64,000 nt of DNA, from contig JACKQL020000176.1 of assembly GCA_018296165.2 (NCBI GenBank), positions 1-64,000 of the forward strand, given 5' to 3'. The translations under genes were made by a program, and so were the position numbers. The notes beneath the pieces are model-generated. The model made no database searches. It was not told the DNA's origin and worked only from the letters and a program-made list of their open reading frames with translations. The stretch is from Termitomyces sp. T153 (taxonomy: Eukaryota > Basidiomycota > Agaricomycetes > Agaricales > Lyophyllaceae). This document shows positions 22,282 to 34,016 of this stretch, in pieces; within the stretch, counting starts at the first letter, position 1; every line of letters begins with the position of its first letter.

Positions 22282-25200
22282 TTATTCATGATTATGAGAT
22301 GGTGGACCAGTATAACATTGTACCCACTCAGTTCCCAACTTTGCTTGTGAAAAATCCAGTGATAAATCACCATGCTTGGATATAATCAGGCAATTATTGG
22401 GGTGGCGTAGAACTTGTAAAATATCTGAAGGAACCCACATCAAATGTTGGTTAGTATTTGTCAAATTGAGCCAACCATCTCTGGTGGAGTACCAATGGGA
22501 ATTGAGAAGCCTAGTAGTCAAAATGTCTGTGGAGACACCTTGTTGAGCAAGTGGAGATACATTGTGAGGATCAGTTAAGACAGTTGGTGGGTGCTCAGGA
22601 TTATGTGGAACATTGGAGATATGCACCATAGTGTCTCCTGAGCCAGTGTGTGGGGCATCAGTGGAAAGTGCAATAGAATTGACATCAGCTGTATGGTCAG
22701 TCAGGTGCAGCAGATCAGCTCCAGGTGAGAAATTCCACACCTGGATAGCATTGTCCAAAGAACCAGAGACAATGTGTGTGCCATCAGGAGAAAATGCAAC
22801 AGAATAGACAGCACTTGTATGGCCAGTCAGCTGCAGCAGCTGAGCTCCACTTGAGGAGTCCCACACACAGATAGTCTTGTCCCATGAGCCAGAGACAATG
22901 TGTTTGCCATCAGGAGAAAATGCAACAGAATTGACATCAGCTGTATTGCCAGTGAGCTGCAGCACCTCAGCACCAGTTGAGCAATCCCACACATGGATAG
23001 TGTTGTCCCATGAGCCAGAGGCAATGTGTGTGCCATCAGGGGAAAATGCAACAGAACAGACACAACTTGTATGGCCAGTCAGGTGCAGCAGCTCAGTATC
23101 AGTTGAGAAATCCCACACACAGATAGTGCTGTCCCATGAGCCAGAGACAATGTGTGTGCCATCAGGAGAAAATGCAACAGAACAGACATCAATTGTATGG
23201 CCAGTAAGCTGCAGCACCTCAGCACCAGTTGAGGAATCCCACACACGAATGGTGTTGTTGCATGCGCCAGAGACAATGTGTTTGCCATCAGGAGAAAATG
23301 CAACAGAAGAGATAACACTTTTATGGCCAGTCAAGTGCAGCACCTCAGCACCAGTTGAACAATCCCACACATGGATAGTGTTGTCCTCAGAGCCAGAGAC
23401 AATGTGTGTGCCATCAGGAGAAAATGCAACAGAATAGACAGCACTTGTATGGCCAGTCAGCTGCAGTTGCTTAGCTCCAGTTGAGGAATTCCACACATAG
23501 ATAGTGTGGTCCATAGATCCAGAGACAATGTGTGTGCCATCAGGAGAAAATGCAACAGAATTGACACACTCTGTATGGCCAGTGAGCTGCAGCACCTTAG
23601 CTCCAGTTGAGGAATCCCACACACAGATAGTCTTGTCCCAAGAGCCAGAGGCAATGTGTGTGCCATCAGGAGAAAATGCAACAGAGTTTACACCATCTTC
23701 ATGGCCAGTGAGCTGAAGCAGCTCAGCTCCAGTTGAGGAATCCCACATGTGGATAGTTTTGTCCTGTGAGCCAGAGACAATGTGTGTGCCATCAGGAGAA
23801 AATGCAACAGAATTTATACGCTCTTTATGGCCAGTAAGCTGCAGCAGCTCGTCAGTTGGGTTGTGTGTTGTTGGGGGTGTTTGGGTTGTGTTGTTGGGTG
23901 GTGTTAGCACGTTGAGGAATCCCACATGGAGATTGTTTTGTCCTGGGAGCCAGAGACAATGTGTGTGCCATCAGGAGAAAATGCAACAGAATTGACACAA
24001 TCTGTATGTCCAGTGAGCTGCAGTAGCTCAGCTCCAGTTGAGGAATCCCACACACAGATAGTCTTGTCCCAAGAGCCAGAGGCAATGTGTGTGCCATCAG
24101 AAGAAAATGCAACAGAATTGACACACTCTTTATGGCCAGTCAGCTGAAGCAGCCCAGCTCCAGTTGAGGAATCCCACACACAGATAGTGCCATCCAAAGA
24201 TGCAGAGACAATGTGTGTGCCATCAGGAGAAAATGCAACAGAATTAACATCACTTGTATGGCCAGTCAGATGCAACAGCTCAGCTCTAGTTGCAGAATCC
24301 CACACATAGATAGTCTTGTCCCAAGAGCCAGAGACAATGTGTGTGCCATCAGGAGAAAATGCAACAGACATGACTTCAGCCTTTTGCCTGATCTCACTAA
24401 TCAATCCTATCTGGCCTCTGGACCCTTTAATAGCTGGAACTGAAGTAAATTGCTCCTTCCACTTCTGTGAAATAGCACTATGATGCCAAGTTGGTAATAC
24501 TGATATATATAGATGTGGTGTTGATAAACATGTTGGGCTGTTTGAGAAATACATTGCAAAATTTGCTGCTTCAGTAGTATTATTAATGAGACTATTCTGC
24601 TGCTTGTCATTATTCATCCATACTCTTCCAAGAGTATCAGGACTTGTTGCTTCAATGCACTTCCTCACTTGCTGCAACATGTAGTTGCATTTTTGTGCAC
24701 ATTGAAGCAAATTCATAGCCTCTATCCAGAACAGAATCTTAAGCAAGAGAAAATCCTGTAAATCATCATACAAAATATTGATTTGATCATGCATGTCTTG
24801 AGCCTGGGCTATGCAACCAGACCAGTGACTGCTCCAATATACACAACAGTACTTCAGAGTTTTAGAGATCTTGTCCTCATTTACAAGTTCAGGTACATCT
24901 TCATCAAGAAGGAATGATGATGGATGACCACAAATATTAAAGCAAAGCTCTGACTTCATTATTTGGAAACATTGATGAGCCAAAACGCTGTGGTGTCTAC
25001 CCATGTTACAGAACAAGCTAGATATGATGGAACTGGTTGTATTGAAGCGTTCTGGTGTAAAAATAAAATCTGGAAATGAAGCATGGTACCAGAAGACCTT
25101 GCCTTCTTTAGCATAAAGAACAGCATGGAGACTGTCTATCAAGTATTCTGCACATTCCTCCATGTCCTTCTGATCATCCTCATTATCAGAACCTGCAAGT

Positions 25201-27466
25201 CTTGCAGCTATAATAGGAGATATACGCTCCTCTGCACAGAGGAAATTCCAAAGAATAACTAGGCGAGCTTGAATTTCATCTTTCTCAAGTTTTGCAAATG
25301 CCTCATAGAGAATCTGACTGTACAGCATATCAATTTGTAAAGTTGCTTTTACAGGATGATGAGGTTGCTGACTAAGAGAACTGTCCAACAGCTGCTTCAT
25401 TCTATTTTTTTGGTTTTTAATTGTCAAATCTCTTCTAGGACTTATGTATTTTACTGCTGTTGATGCATATATAAAAAGGCCATTTGCCTGTTGCATGAGG
25501 CTGACAAGTTCAATTTCATTCTCCAATGCAGGAAGCTTATCCTTGAGATATATCAGAATATCTTCATTCACTTCATCTGTATCCACATCATAGAGATGAC
25601 AGACAGCATCAGATGAAAGGGATTTGCAAAGTTGAACTATGTTAGGATCTGGCCGGCTTGTGACAAGAAATTTGAGACCATGCAAGGCACCCTTCTCAAT
25701 GGTCAAAAGGAGTTCTTGCAAGAATTCTGAGCCTCCATGACCATCAATCTCATCCAAGGCATCAATAACCACCAGATATGGAGGTAGAGTTCTAGATTCT
25801 GTGCTAGTAGAGAGCTGCCAAGGTTCAACTAAGAGGTCATTCATCTGTTTACCCAGTTTGTTAACTGAGTCAAGCTTGTTCACAGCACAAAGAGACTGTA
25901 AAAATGACTTGGAATGATGAGCAAGCTGATAGACCAATGTAGGAATGATGTTGGCCCTGCTTCTTGTGTCTTCAAACTGTCGAGAACAAAAGAAAGAGGC
26001 CTGCAAGATATTTAACCCTTTGTTATTATCATCAAAGTGTTCTGCTACTGAGCAGGCAATAGTTGACTTTCCAGATCCAGCTGGACCATTTATCCAGAAG
26101 ACCTGTGGGCTGGTGGGTGAAGAATCCTCTGCCCACTCATATAGCTGTTTGAGTATTTTTACACGTGTTCCCTCAATACAGGGTACACGAACTACAGTAG
26201 CATCAGTGAGAATAGCATCATATGGTGCTCTATTAGAGTGATGCAAATTGTGCAGTTCAAGCCGCTAGGTTAGAAATGAGCAAGACACTGATCAAATCAT
26301 TAGAGGAACATACAGAAACAAAATCATGCAAAGAACCTATATTTCTGTCAATGTTGAAGTTCATTTGAAGCTAACAGAGTATTCCATTGTCAGCACTTCT
26401 ACACTGCACACTGTATAAGTCACATACAATGAAATTCTCCGTCTCCTTGTCAATCTGTTTGAATATCCTTTGAACCTTGACATTGTCTTGTTCATTTTCC
26501 AAGATCTTTTTCCATGTTGATGTCTCAGACATTGCCTTCAGCTCAAGAATCTTCTTGATGAGTGACCTACACATCATCAGAAATTCAACGTTCTAGCATA
26601 AATGCTATGCTCACTGTACAAATTCCTCACTTATTGCTCTGAACTTGGTTTCTTTGTTATCTATTTCCATCAATCCTGAGTTGACAACTTCAAGACGTCT
26701 TGCAGTCTGAGTAAAGAGATCCTGCAGTGCATCTTTGTTTCCAGAAAAGGCCTAGAGTTGATGTTAGATTGTAGAAAGCAGACAAAGAAGGTGATGAGGG
26801 CATACATTTCCAAGGTCAATGAGAACATTGACAGCAGCAATAGGTGTCCTGAGAGGGGTGCCTTCCAGCACCTTCTCAACCTTCTTGAGCACCATCTGCA
26901 TGCCATGCCAAGCGGATTTTGCAAGATGATCTGAAAGAAAAATCATGTTTCACATTGACTACTCGATACTGGCTTCCTTACCTTGTCCATTGTCAGTGGG
27001 AGTCAAATTTATCTGAGGTACATCTACTCTGATTCCTCCCGATCCTGTGAAGGCATCAAAACAGTTGCACAATGGATGATATTGTTATAGTTACCCGGTT
27101 CGGCATGATCCCTCACGCCTACCTGAGCATCTGCTTTGTGCGCAATGGAACATGCTCAAATTTAATCCACGGTCGTGAAGTTTGAATGTGCTCACCATGA
27201 CCGATTGTTGGGCTTAATACAACGGGAGGTTGGCTGCTGGCACTGTTTCCCGATTCAAACCCAGGAGACGAGTCGGTGAATGCAGTTGCGTTAGACGCTC
27301 TGGCGTCCAATACTCGCGTCCCATTTGATCCTATATCGTGCACATTGGCATTGCTGCCTCGCGGAGGGAGAGGCATTGGAGTACGACTTGCAGCAGAGAA
27401 CCGGTCTGCAACACTATGAAGCATTTTCTTAAGAGCACGACGCTTGGATTTCTGAGGATTGGACAT
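22282..27466 (-). CDS. NACHT-WD40 (NLR-like STAND) receptor, copy A, one frameshift
   Basis: Putative fungal STAND receptor. Proposed exons on the - strand are 27466-27196, 27044-26982, 26930-26806, 26751-26615, 26566-26428 and 26264-22282. All introns are GT-AG and 48-163 bp long. ATG at 27466 (MSNPQKSKRR) is preferred; an in-frame ATG lies 36 nt upstream. Exon 1 encodes a basic, Ser/Pro-rich tail. Exons 2-5 encode a helical domain (about residues 90-245). Exon 6 has the NACHT ATPase, with Walker A GPAGSGKST at 26087-26061 and Walker B LVVIDALDEID, then a helical region and 13 near-identical 42-residue WD40 repeats plus a degenerate one. The C-terminal ~95 residues are not WD40. A 60 bp CA-rich segment at about 23,854-23,913 replaces 7 bp and shifts the frame between repeats 4 and 5. 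NTP-driven oligomerisation after ligand binding by the WD40 propeller is inferred from the family. Confidence 0.85.
22640..24375 (-). repeat. WD40 tandem repeat tract, 126 bp units, copy A
   Basis: Thirteen units of 126 bp (42 codons), each with the frame VNSVAFSPDGTHIVSGS then DKTICVWDSSTGAELLQLTGH, plus a last degenerate one. Units differ mainly at a few fixed codons: the 2-4 residues after GH, the residue after SGS, and the residue before VWD. Nucleotide identity between units is very high, which implies ongoing unit exchange. Confidence 0.9.
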
Positions 27467-28680
27467 GGTGGTATGTGAGAGAGCCGTTGGAGTCCGTTCC
27501 AATGATAGGATGTCAAGTTATCTCACGCTTGATTGTGATGTCCTATTGTTCGACAAGATTCCATGCCGTTCCACGGTTACGGAATTGCTGTGGAGATGGT
27601 GCTTCTATCTGTTGATGCACGAGGCCTGAGAAGTCTTGTATCATTGTCGGACTCCTCTTCTCAGATCAATTTTTCTCATCATACTTTTTCTCAGTAACCA
27701 TGAATATTGAGTTTGCAAGGCGTGATCGATGGTCAGATAGAGTTTGCAAAGCATTATCGACGCCACTCTACCTGCTGAACTCTGTGCTGTGGTTATTGTG
27801 GACCGTAGATTTGATTTGGTACACGGACTAAACAACCAAACTAGTACTGACATGGCGGTCTGATGGACCTGGTTTTTTGTTCTCGTCGATGCCGTCGCCG
27901 TGCTGTGGTTGGATGGACCGCATCGATGGCTCTTTCTTTCCCAAATATCCTAGCTGGACATGTTGCGGCCTGTTGTCTTCTGTGGCGCACAGTGCAATGA
28001 GCACAGAGGTCCAGTATCCCTTTATATAAAGAACACTCACCTTTCTTCTAGATGCACCTCGGGGATATATACCTGATTCAAGCAGGGACATGGCCGACCC
28101 ATCTTCAAAACGTCGGCCTCGGACGTAGATTACTCGTGGGATTTATAAGGAGGAAAGTGCACCTTCCAAAGCTCTTCGCTAAGTCTGCTTAGTTGTCATA
28201 TCACCCACCCACCCACATCTAGTAGCGCTTACGCCTTTCGATCGCAGTTCACAAAACCTCGAACATGGTCAGACACCATTCAAGATTGCTTATCGGACCG
28301 GCGGATCCAGATCATAAGTAACATGGTGTCAGACAATGCGAAACACTTGGAAGAGTCACAAAGGATGGCCCGCTGTGGCCTCACGAGTGTTTCGAAACAT
28401 AAGAACTCGGCGTGGAGACGACAAAGGTGCACCCAGTGCTAACTCATTGCCAAGAGTCTTTCTGCAGAAAATAACTTGACTCTTGACGTGTTTATCCAGT
28501 AGGAAAACATAATAAATGGGACGGAGACAAATCTGTATTACGGACTTCGTGAAGTGAAGGCTAGGATGGCGAGCGGAATGTGAGAGATGATCCCCGAAAT
28601 GCACATGCTTGGCTATATAGTTTGCAATGCGGTTCTTGGTCGGCGCTTGAGCTTATGATGTCTCGATACGTCCACGTGCC

Positions 28681-29084
28681 ATGGCTTTCTTACCCTTATC
28701 ACTATCTGTTGAATGTGTCCAACGTCTTCGTTGCACCTGCGCCTGACTTTCTTTTTCTACAGCGATATTTCACAATCCCACCCATCCCGAGGTTCGCTCC
28801 TCACCATAGTTTTCTTCAGCGTTCTACAAGTCCTGCTAGCTTGTCATGCAGCTTGAAGCACTCCTTCGACGTCCTCCACATCCACTATAGTACCGAGGCG
28901 TCGACGATGTGAATCGTTAGGCATGTTCTTCATTACATCAATCCATCTGACTTCTGATCTAGAACGACTTCTTCCAGGACTTTTTGAGTCTGGCTGATTT
29001 TTCGTGCAGTGTTACCTATCGATTTCATTGTTATTTCTGCAGCTACAACAACGTCCGCTCTTGAAATCCACTTAAATCATAGCC
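28681..29084. other. CpG-rich intergenic DNA
   Basis: Normal CpG content, no supported gene. It lies between the duplication boundary and the first membrane-protein gene copy and may contain that gene's upstream region. Confidence 0.4.
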
Positions 29085-29866
29085 ATGAGCCCGAGTCTAT
29101 CCTCTTCACCGTCGAAAAGTTCTTCAACGATCTGTCTCTGCCTCTTTGACCTTATAATTCTCTGACATCCCCATCGTACTCGAACAGTTCAGACATAGTT
29201 CCTGCGCCCCATCAACTTCAAGAATTTTCAAACTCGAAGTACACACTGGACAAGTATTCACTAGTGTCATCCAGACATAAAAAGTCCTGCCTCCAACGCT
29301 TGTCGACCATCGTCAATGGTTTGCCATCTCCTCTCCTCCACCTTTCACACATACTGATCCCCCATTCTCTTCTTTGCAGGAATAGTCGGCCTCGCCCTCC
29401 TCACTCTCCTCACACTTATACCCACCACCGCGAAAAATGCGTCTTCGACAGCAACTTTGATGACCTCGCACACGTCGTTCCCCTAACCACACCGCATATC
29501 CCCTCATCCGATCATGGAGACGGTGACGACGGCGACAATACATGGATGGGCAGCCCAGTCCAGGCGCCGCGGCGATTCGAGTATGTGCCGGAGTGCCAAA
29601 TGGGCAGGGGCTGAGGACTGCGGATGTCAGCTGGGGACATACACGATGAATCGGTTAGTATGGGCGAAAGCGCAGTCAACACGGGCACAGATAACATACA
29701 CCCCAAGTATGAACTCCTCCAACCCGGTTTGGGTCTGTATCACCATACCTCCAGCCCATCATACCTCCAGCCCATTCGCAAAGCCGTATCGAGCTTGAAG
29801 GGTGGTAGCGCATATGCACAGGGCAACAGTCCAGCGAGCCGCGAGTGTCTTCAGCCACAGTACTGA
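29085..29866 (+). pseudogene. Single-pass membrane protein gene, copy 1 (broken)
   Basis: Tandem relative of the gene at 30.5-31.7 kb. ATG at 29085 begins a Ser-rich stretch. A hydrophobic segment at about 29,380-29,440 (IVGLALLTLLTLI) corresponds to the transmembrane helix of copy 2. It is followed by a cytoplasmic block (FDDLAHVVPLTTPHIP) ending near YVPECQMGRG with a stop at about 29,612, then a shifted tail up to 29,866. Splice sites around the helix resemble those in copy 2. Frame breaks and the missing PPTYDSI tail suggest a pseudogene. Confidence 0.55.
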
Positions 29867-30531
29867 ATGAGTTGTCAGAAAGGTGCATGTGGAGGAGATC
29901 CTACCAACATTCTTCTGGGAGGGGCGGTGGGAGTGCGATGACGGAGCGGATTGATATGAGGATAATAACCTTGTATCTCGAGTGAGAAGAAAAGTACGTT
30001 TCAGCCACTATCAGGTGTTTGAAACAAGATCGGACAGAGCCAAACTTGAAGTCAATCGGAAGGTGTCATAGGTCAAAGTTCTGGTGGTGGAGGTAGGCGA
30101 GCTTGAGCGATGAAAAGAAGTATAGAGTGAGCCTGAACATGAACACGATGCGAGACGTAACATATATACGCAGTTACCAGACTTCTGTAACGGTTCTGAA
30201 TGGAAAACGCCGAATGAAATTGCACAACGAGAAAGCCAGATTGGACTACCCTGTCCCATTATAACAAACCACGTTACAACTCGTTGCTCTCCAGAGGTGA
30301 CGAAGCCCTGGCAACTGCCGGTCATTCGAACTCCGTAGCGGGGAAACGCGACCCGCTACTTGGCTTTGATTCGTGTTCTATCCATTCTTGTTGCACAATG
30401 ACACTGAAATGTGGAGCCCGTATTATACTGTGAGCTTGAGAAAATCTGCGATCAGTGCGACAACGGCTTGTGCCTTTTTCTTATATCAAAATCTTAAAGT
30501 TCTCGACCTTCCAGCGCGAGCAAGTGCAGCC
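29867..30531. other. Intergenic DNA between tandem membrane-protein genes
   Basis: CpG-containing sequence with no supported gene. The part at 30,016-30,180 recurs, CpG-depleted, at about 62,130-62,300, so it belonged to the duplicated membrane-protein locus (3' flank of copy 1). Confidence 0.5.
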
Positions 30532-31729
30532 ATGAGTTCAAGTCCATCCTCTTCATCTACTGAGATCTCTTGAGCTCGTCTCAGTCTGCTGGCCTTGTCC
30601 CATCAAGGTGCTCTCATCTTTCAATTCTAATATCGTCTTTGTCTTTGTCTTCTCTCTTTCTGTCCCCCTCCCACCCGTCTCGCAGATTTAGACTTCTGAC
30701 TCTATTCTCACTTCTACAAAAACGACGACGTCCAGCGTTGCTCCTCCTTCTAGCACGAGCAACTTGACGCCACCCACTTCAACTGCGACCACAAGCTCGA
30801 GCGAAACCTCTTCAACCAGCTCTCTGTCCTCTCCTCCCGAAACCCTGCGCCCCTCAAACAGATTCTGATCCTTCTCCTACTTATATGACTCACAGGTGTA
30901 GTCGGCCTCACCATCCTCATGCTCCTAACCATCCTTCTAATCCGCAGACACCGCCGCAACTGCAAAAAATACCTCTTCAATGGAACTTTGACCCCGCACA
31001 CGTCGTTCCCACTGCACCTCACATCTCTCTCCCCGAGACGGCGACGATGGCATGGGCGGGTGACTGGGAACGGGTGTCGGTGGCGTTGTCACGCCGTTCC
31101 AATACATGCCGGAGCATGAATGGCAGCAGGAGTTGAGGACTGCGGATCTAGGCATGGTTGCGGGTGTGGGTGCAGCGGGCGTAGGCACTGCGTATGTTAT
31201 GAGCCAGAGTCAGCATGGTCATGGGAACAGGAACAGGCATGGATCATACACGCCAAGCATGAGGCCCTCTGACCCAGGTTTGGGGTCTGGATCCGCGTAT
31301 TTCCCCAATCCATCTGCAAGCCCCATGTCGAGCTTGGAGGCCGGAAGCGCGTATGCACAGAACATTGGTGCATACCCCAACTTGAATGCATACCCCGTCT
31401 CTGCCGGGGCAGGGGCTGCTGCACAGTGAGCCGCGAGTGTATCGAGCCATGGGATGGCCCTCTCGAACTCGGTCTCGGGAACAAGGACTGCGAGTGTGAT
31501 TGCAAAAGAGCGTGAGGCATTTGGGGCTAGTGTGAGGGGTGGGATGTCGTTGGCGAATCCTGATTCTGATGGGGTGGGTGGGAGTGGGGCGGGGAGAAAT
31601 GGAGCGGGAGCGGGGAGACCGCTCATTGTGCATAGGGATGGGGGACGGGTTGTTCAGGAGGTGCATGAGGAGGTGGCGGAGGAGATTCCGCCGACGTATG
31701 ATAGTATTCCGGCTAATGAGAGGCGGTGA
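30532..31729 (+). pseudogene. Single-pass membrane protein gene, copy 2 (broken)
   Basis: Basidiomycete-type surface protein: Ser/Thr-rich ectodomain (about 30,710-30,860, TSSSETSSTSSLSSPP), an acceptor-like CTCACAG before the helix VVGLTILMLLTILLI at about 30,900-30,945, a basic stop-transfer RRHRRNCKKY, then a Gly/Ser-rich cytoplasmic tail ending EIPPTYDSI at about 31,690-31,716. One-base frameshifts near 30,980 (NGT/FDPAHVV) and near 31,050, plus an in-frame TGA at 31428-31430 where CGA is expected, break the frame. The expected donor before the helix reads AACAGATTC instead of a GT site. Function is unknown; the layout suggests a plasma-membrane or wall-sensing protein, which is inference. 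Confidence 0.6.
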
Positions 31730-32644
31730 GTGTTGGGAGAGGGTCTTGTTGATGGGCAGGGGGTAGAGGGAGAGGAGGGCCGGGCAGGATGAATTGAAAA
31801 GCCATGAGATGGCAGATGGTAGATGGAGCTGGTCGTGTACGTCAAACCAAGGCTGAATGACGTGCAAAAACTCGATGGGACCTGCCCCTCTGCCGTGAAC
31901 ACTTGTCCATATCAACATCCGACCTTTTAATGCACGAAAATCCCCAATCTGGCTGCCTTCGTGCCCTCGTTCATGTCACTCATTCCGTCGTTATTCTCCA
32001 TTTCCATTTCTCAATTCCATTCTCGTTATCATTCTCCCCCTTCTCAATTCTTATCAGCCATACATCATCCACTTCTTTGCTGTAGAGATTCACATGTATA
32101 TGCGAATCCCTTACCTCTCGCCTTGCCTTTCCTTACCAATTGCCTCCATACCTTCATGTTTTTAACTTATATATTTGTACACATGCATGCTTTGCTGTTG
32201 TTATATTGTTTCTTTAAGATGCGTGTGTGTGTGATGAGTCCTGGAACAAAGCTTGAGAACTCACTCAAGTGTTTCTTCTCTAGAAAGGGGTTATACATAT
32301 ATTCCTAACAGAAAGTGTATTAGTGTAAGCTTGACGACAACTTACGACGTTCAATGACGCAAGTCTCACCCCTGCGTCACACAAGGCGGCACATCAACGA
32401 TCGTTGCGACACACTCACATGAGGGCCGTCCCAAAAAGGTTTTCCTTCTCACCTTCGTTTGCTCATTCTAACTATTGGCAAACGAAGGTGAGTAACATGA
32501 GACAATTACGCACATATATTTTTGTATTCTAACTACTGGCAAACGAAGGGAATTTTTATCCTGTCATTAAAATCATAGTGAGGCTGTATACTAGCAGTCT
32601 TTCACTTTTTTTTTGACAATGATAAAAAATTTTCCAAACTGTCT
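31730..32644. other. Intergenic region holding a perfect hairpin and a short direct repeat
   Basis: No gene supported. It contains the 15 bp perfect inverted repeat at 32448-32492 and a second copy of the motif TTCTAACTACTGGCAAACGA 61 bp further on. Confidence 0.5.
32448..32492. other. Perfect 15 bp inverted repeat (hairpin) with 15 nt loop
   Basis: CTCACCTTCGTTTGC at 32448-32462 is the exact reverse complement of GCAAACGAAGGTGAG at 32478-32492. The loop is TCATTCTAACTATTG. The loop end plus right stem (ATTCTAACTA-TGGCAAACGAAGG) is repeated at 32526. Function is unknown; possible element terminus or transcription-end structure. Confidence 0.8.
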
Positions 32645-34016
32645 TATAGTCGTCGCCCACCGTCTACGCCTACCCCCGCGACCACTAGACAAGCGTCAAA
32701 GCAGCAACAACCTCCTATAGCCTTGCCGGGCACGCTTCCATCCACTCCCTCACCTTCAAGCTCTCCTCCACCAAAGAAGGAACTGAAAGAGGAGTCATCC
32801 CCCACCACCAGTGAAGCTGAGACATTGGCTGCTCTCCACCTAGCGGTATCACCCAGCCCCACTGCCAGTGACTCCAGGTCATCGTCATCTTCGGATGACT
32901 TCGCCCCTACCCATTAAAACAACCCTGTAACCAGGTTACTCGGCGCCTATTGCTTATTGCATATCACTGCCAATCAAAATCATCATATAATGTCTTCAAC
33001 ACTTCTGTTTCATGTCGACACAGACAAACAATGCCTCCTTGCCAAAGTAAAGGTGGCAAAGCTGAAAGACTGCCCCATGCTCACCCAGGGCCGCATGGAC
33101 AATAACATTTTCCAACAATGGTCAATCGCATGCCACCAATACAAGAAGCACTCAAGAAAGAGATCAGATAAGATTGTAGCTTTTGTGGCTGACAGGATGC
33201 TCAAACCTCACTTTGTGGCTTGGTACCATACCAACCAGTCACGCATTGATGCCATGACTCTCGACAAATACCTCGAGGAGTTCCAGAGATTTGCACTGCC
33301 ACATGATTGGCAACCCAAGGTGCGAGATTCAATCTTCACCTCCTTCCAGGAAGGCATGTCCTTCACCAACTGGAATGTCTATATTCAAAACCTCAATGCC
33401 TGACTCAAGAACACAGGATCAGAACATGCATTGACTGACCTTACAATCAAAGCCCACTTCAAATTGCACGTGTGTTCTGATTCACAGTGGAGAGTCAATG
33501 CAAGGAAACTGAGGGGTACCATGGAGCTTGTGGAGTGGATTACTGAGGTCACTGAGCTAGATGAGGAGTTAGCAGAGGATCAAGCACAGACACAAGGTTG
33601 TGAAATGCAAACTGTTGATTGAATGAATTTCTGAGCCATTGTCCCATGCCAGCAGCACCTCTCCAAATGTCTTGGGGACCACAACCCCTCAAATCATGCT
33701 GTCAAAACTCATCAACAAAGAGAAGAAGCTACTCTCCAAACACCAAGGCTGCATGTGATGCCATACCTTCTACTGCAATCACCCAGGAAACCCAGACACT
33801 TGCCCTATGAAGGCCTCAAACTCATGGCCTGACCCAAAAACTACAAAGACACTTACCTCTGCAATGGCCTTAGTAGCCAAACCAAAAACTGTCACAGGAC
33901 TTCCATACATGGAACATATGAGTGATGAGGAGATAAGGGATGAAGACACTGATGATTCTTATATGTACACAATCATGTCCTCTCCTGCCCCCCCCCCTTA
34001 TCTGCACCTCACATGA
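32645..34016 (+). pseudogene. Gag-like gene with Cys-rich knuckle (decayed)
   Basis: The N-terminal part is Pro/Ser-rich (32,645-32,917). The core starts at about 32,990 (MSSTLLFHVDTD) and has a gag-like helical domain (ILTQGRMD-type block, FEEFQRFALPHDW-like, FQEGMSFTNW). It continues across an in-frame TGA at about 33,401 (CGA expected) to about 33,620. A C-terminal segment around 33,745-33,810 encodes C-M-stop-C-HTFYCNHPGNPDTC, a Cys/His cluster typical of gag-like proteins of Agaricomycete LTR elements; its stop is again CGA to TGA. The last block ends at 34,016. The 5' half keeps CpG while the 3' half does not. No LTR or pol was found beside it, so it may be a gag-only fragment or a domesticated relative. 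Confidence 0.6.

Larger units (their letters stand above)
21950..28680 (-). repeat. Inverted segmental duplication, arm 1
   Basis: Reverse-complement counterpart of 48,691-55,137. The outer boundary is sharp at 28680, where the - strand begins GGCACGTGGACGTATCGA, matching arm 2 at 48691. Homology covers the CpG-rich upstream region, all six NLR exons and five introns, and about 330 bp of 3' flank (CCTTTGAGATGCCA at about 22,050, GGTGGTGGACTGA near 22,000). Beyond about 21,950 similarity fades. The arms are diverged and separated by 20 kb. Confidence 0.85.

Noticed and set aside
23850..23920. An intron explaining the CA-rich filler in NLR copy A
   Set aside because: A GT is present at the start, but no downstream AG in the correct phase rejoins the two WD40 frames.
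22613..24443. Long open frames on the + strand opposite the WD40 repeats, with regular CVPSGENATE-like repeats
   Set aside because: They are antisense shadows produced by the 126 bp periodicity of the WD40 tract; the NLR frame has the known domains.
27119..27195. Exon 1 of NLR copy A continuing to the TAG near 27,119
   Set aside because: In both copies the conserved donor GTGAGCAC at 27195 / 50100 gives the right phase for exon 2, and copy B has a TGA if read further.
27641..28604. Small - strand frames upstream of NLR copy A, some also present in arm 2
   Set aside because: They are not conserved as open frames between the arms (shifts and stops differ), so they look like upstream non-coding DNA.
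32448..32492. Hairpin as the 3' end of a Helitron
   Set aside because: No CTRR follows the stem on either strand and no Helitron coding sequence lies on the expected side.
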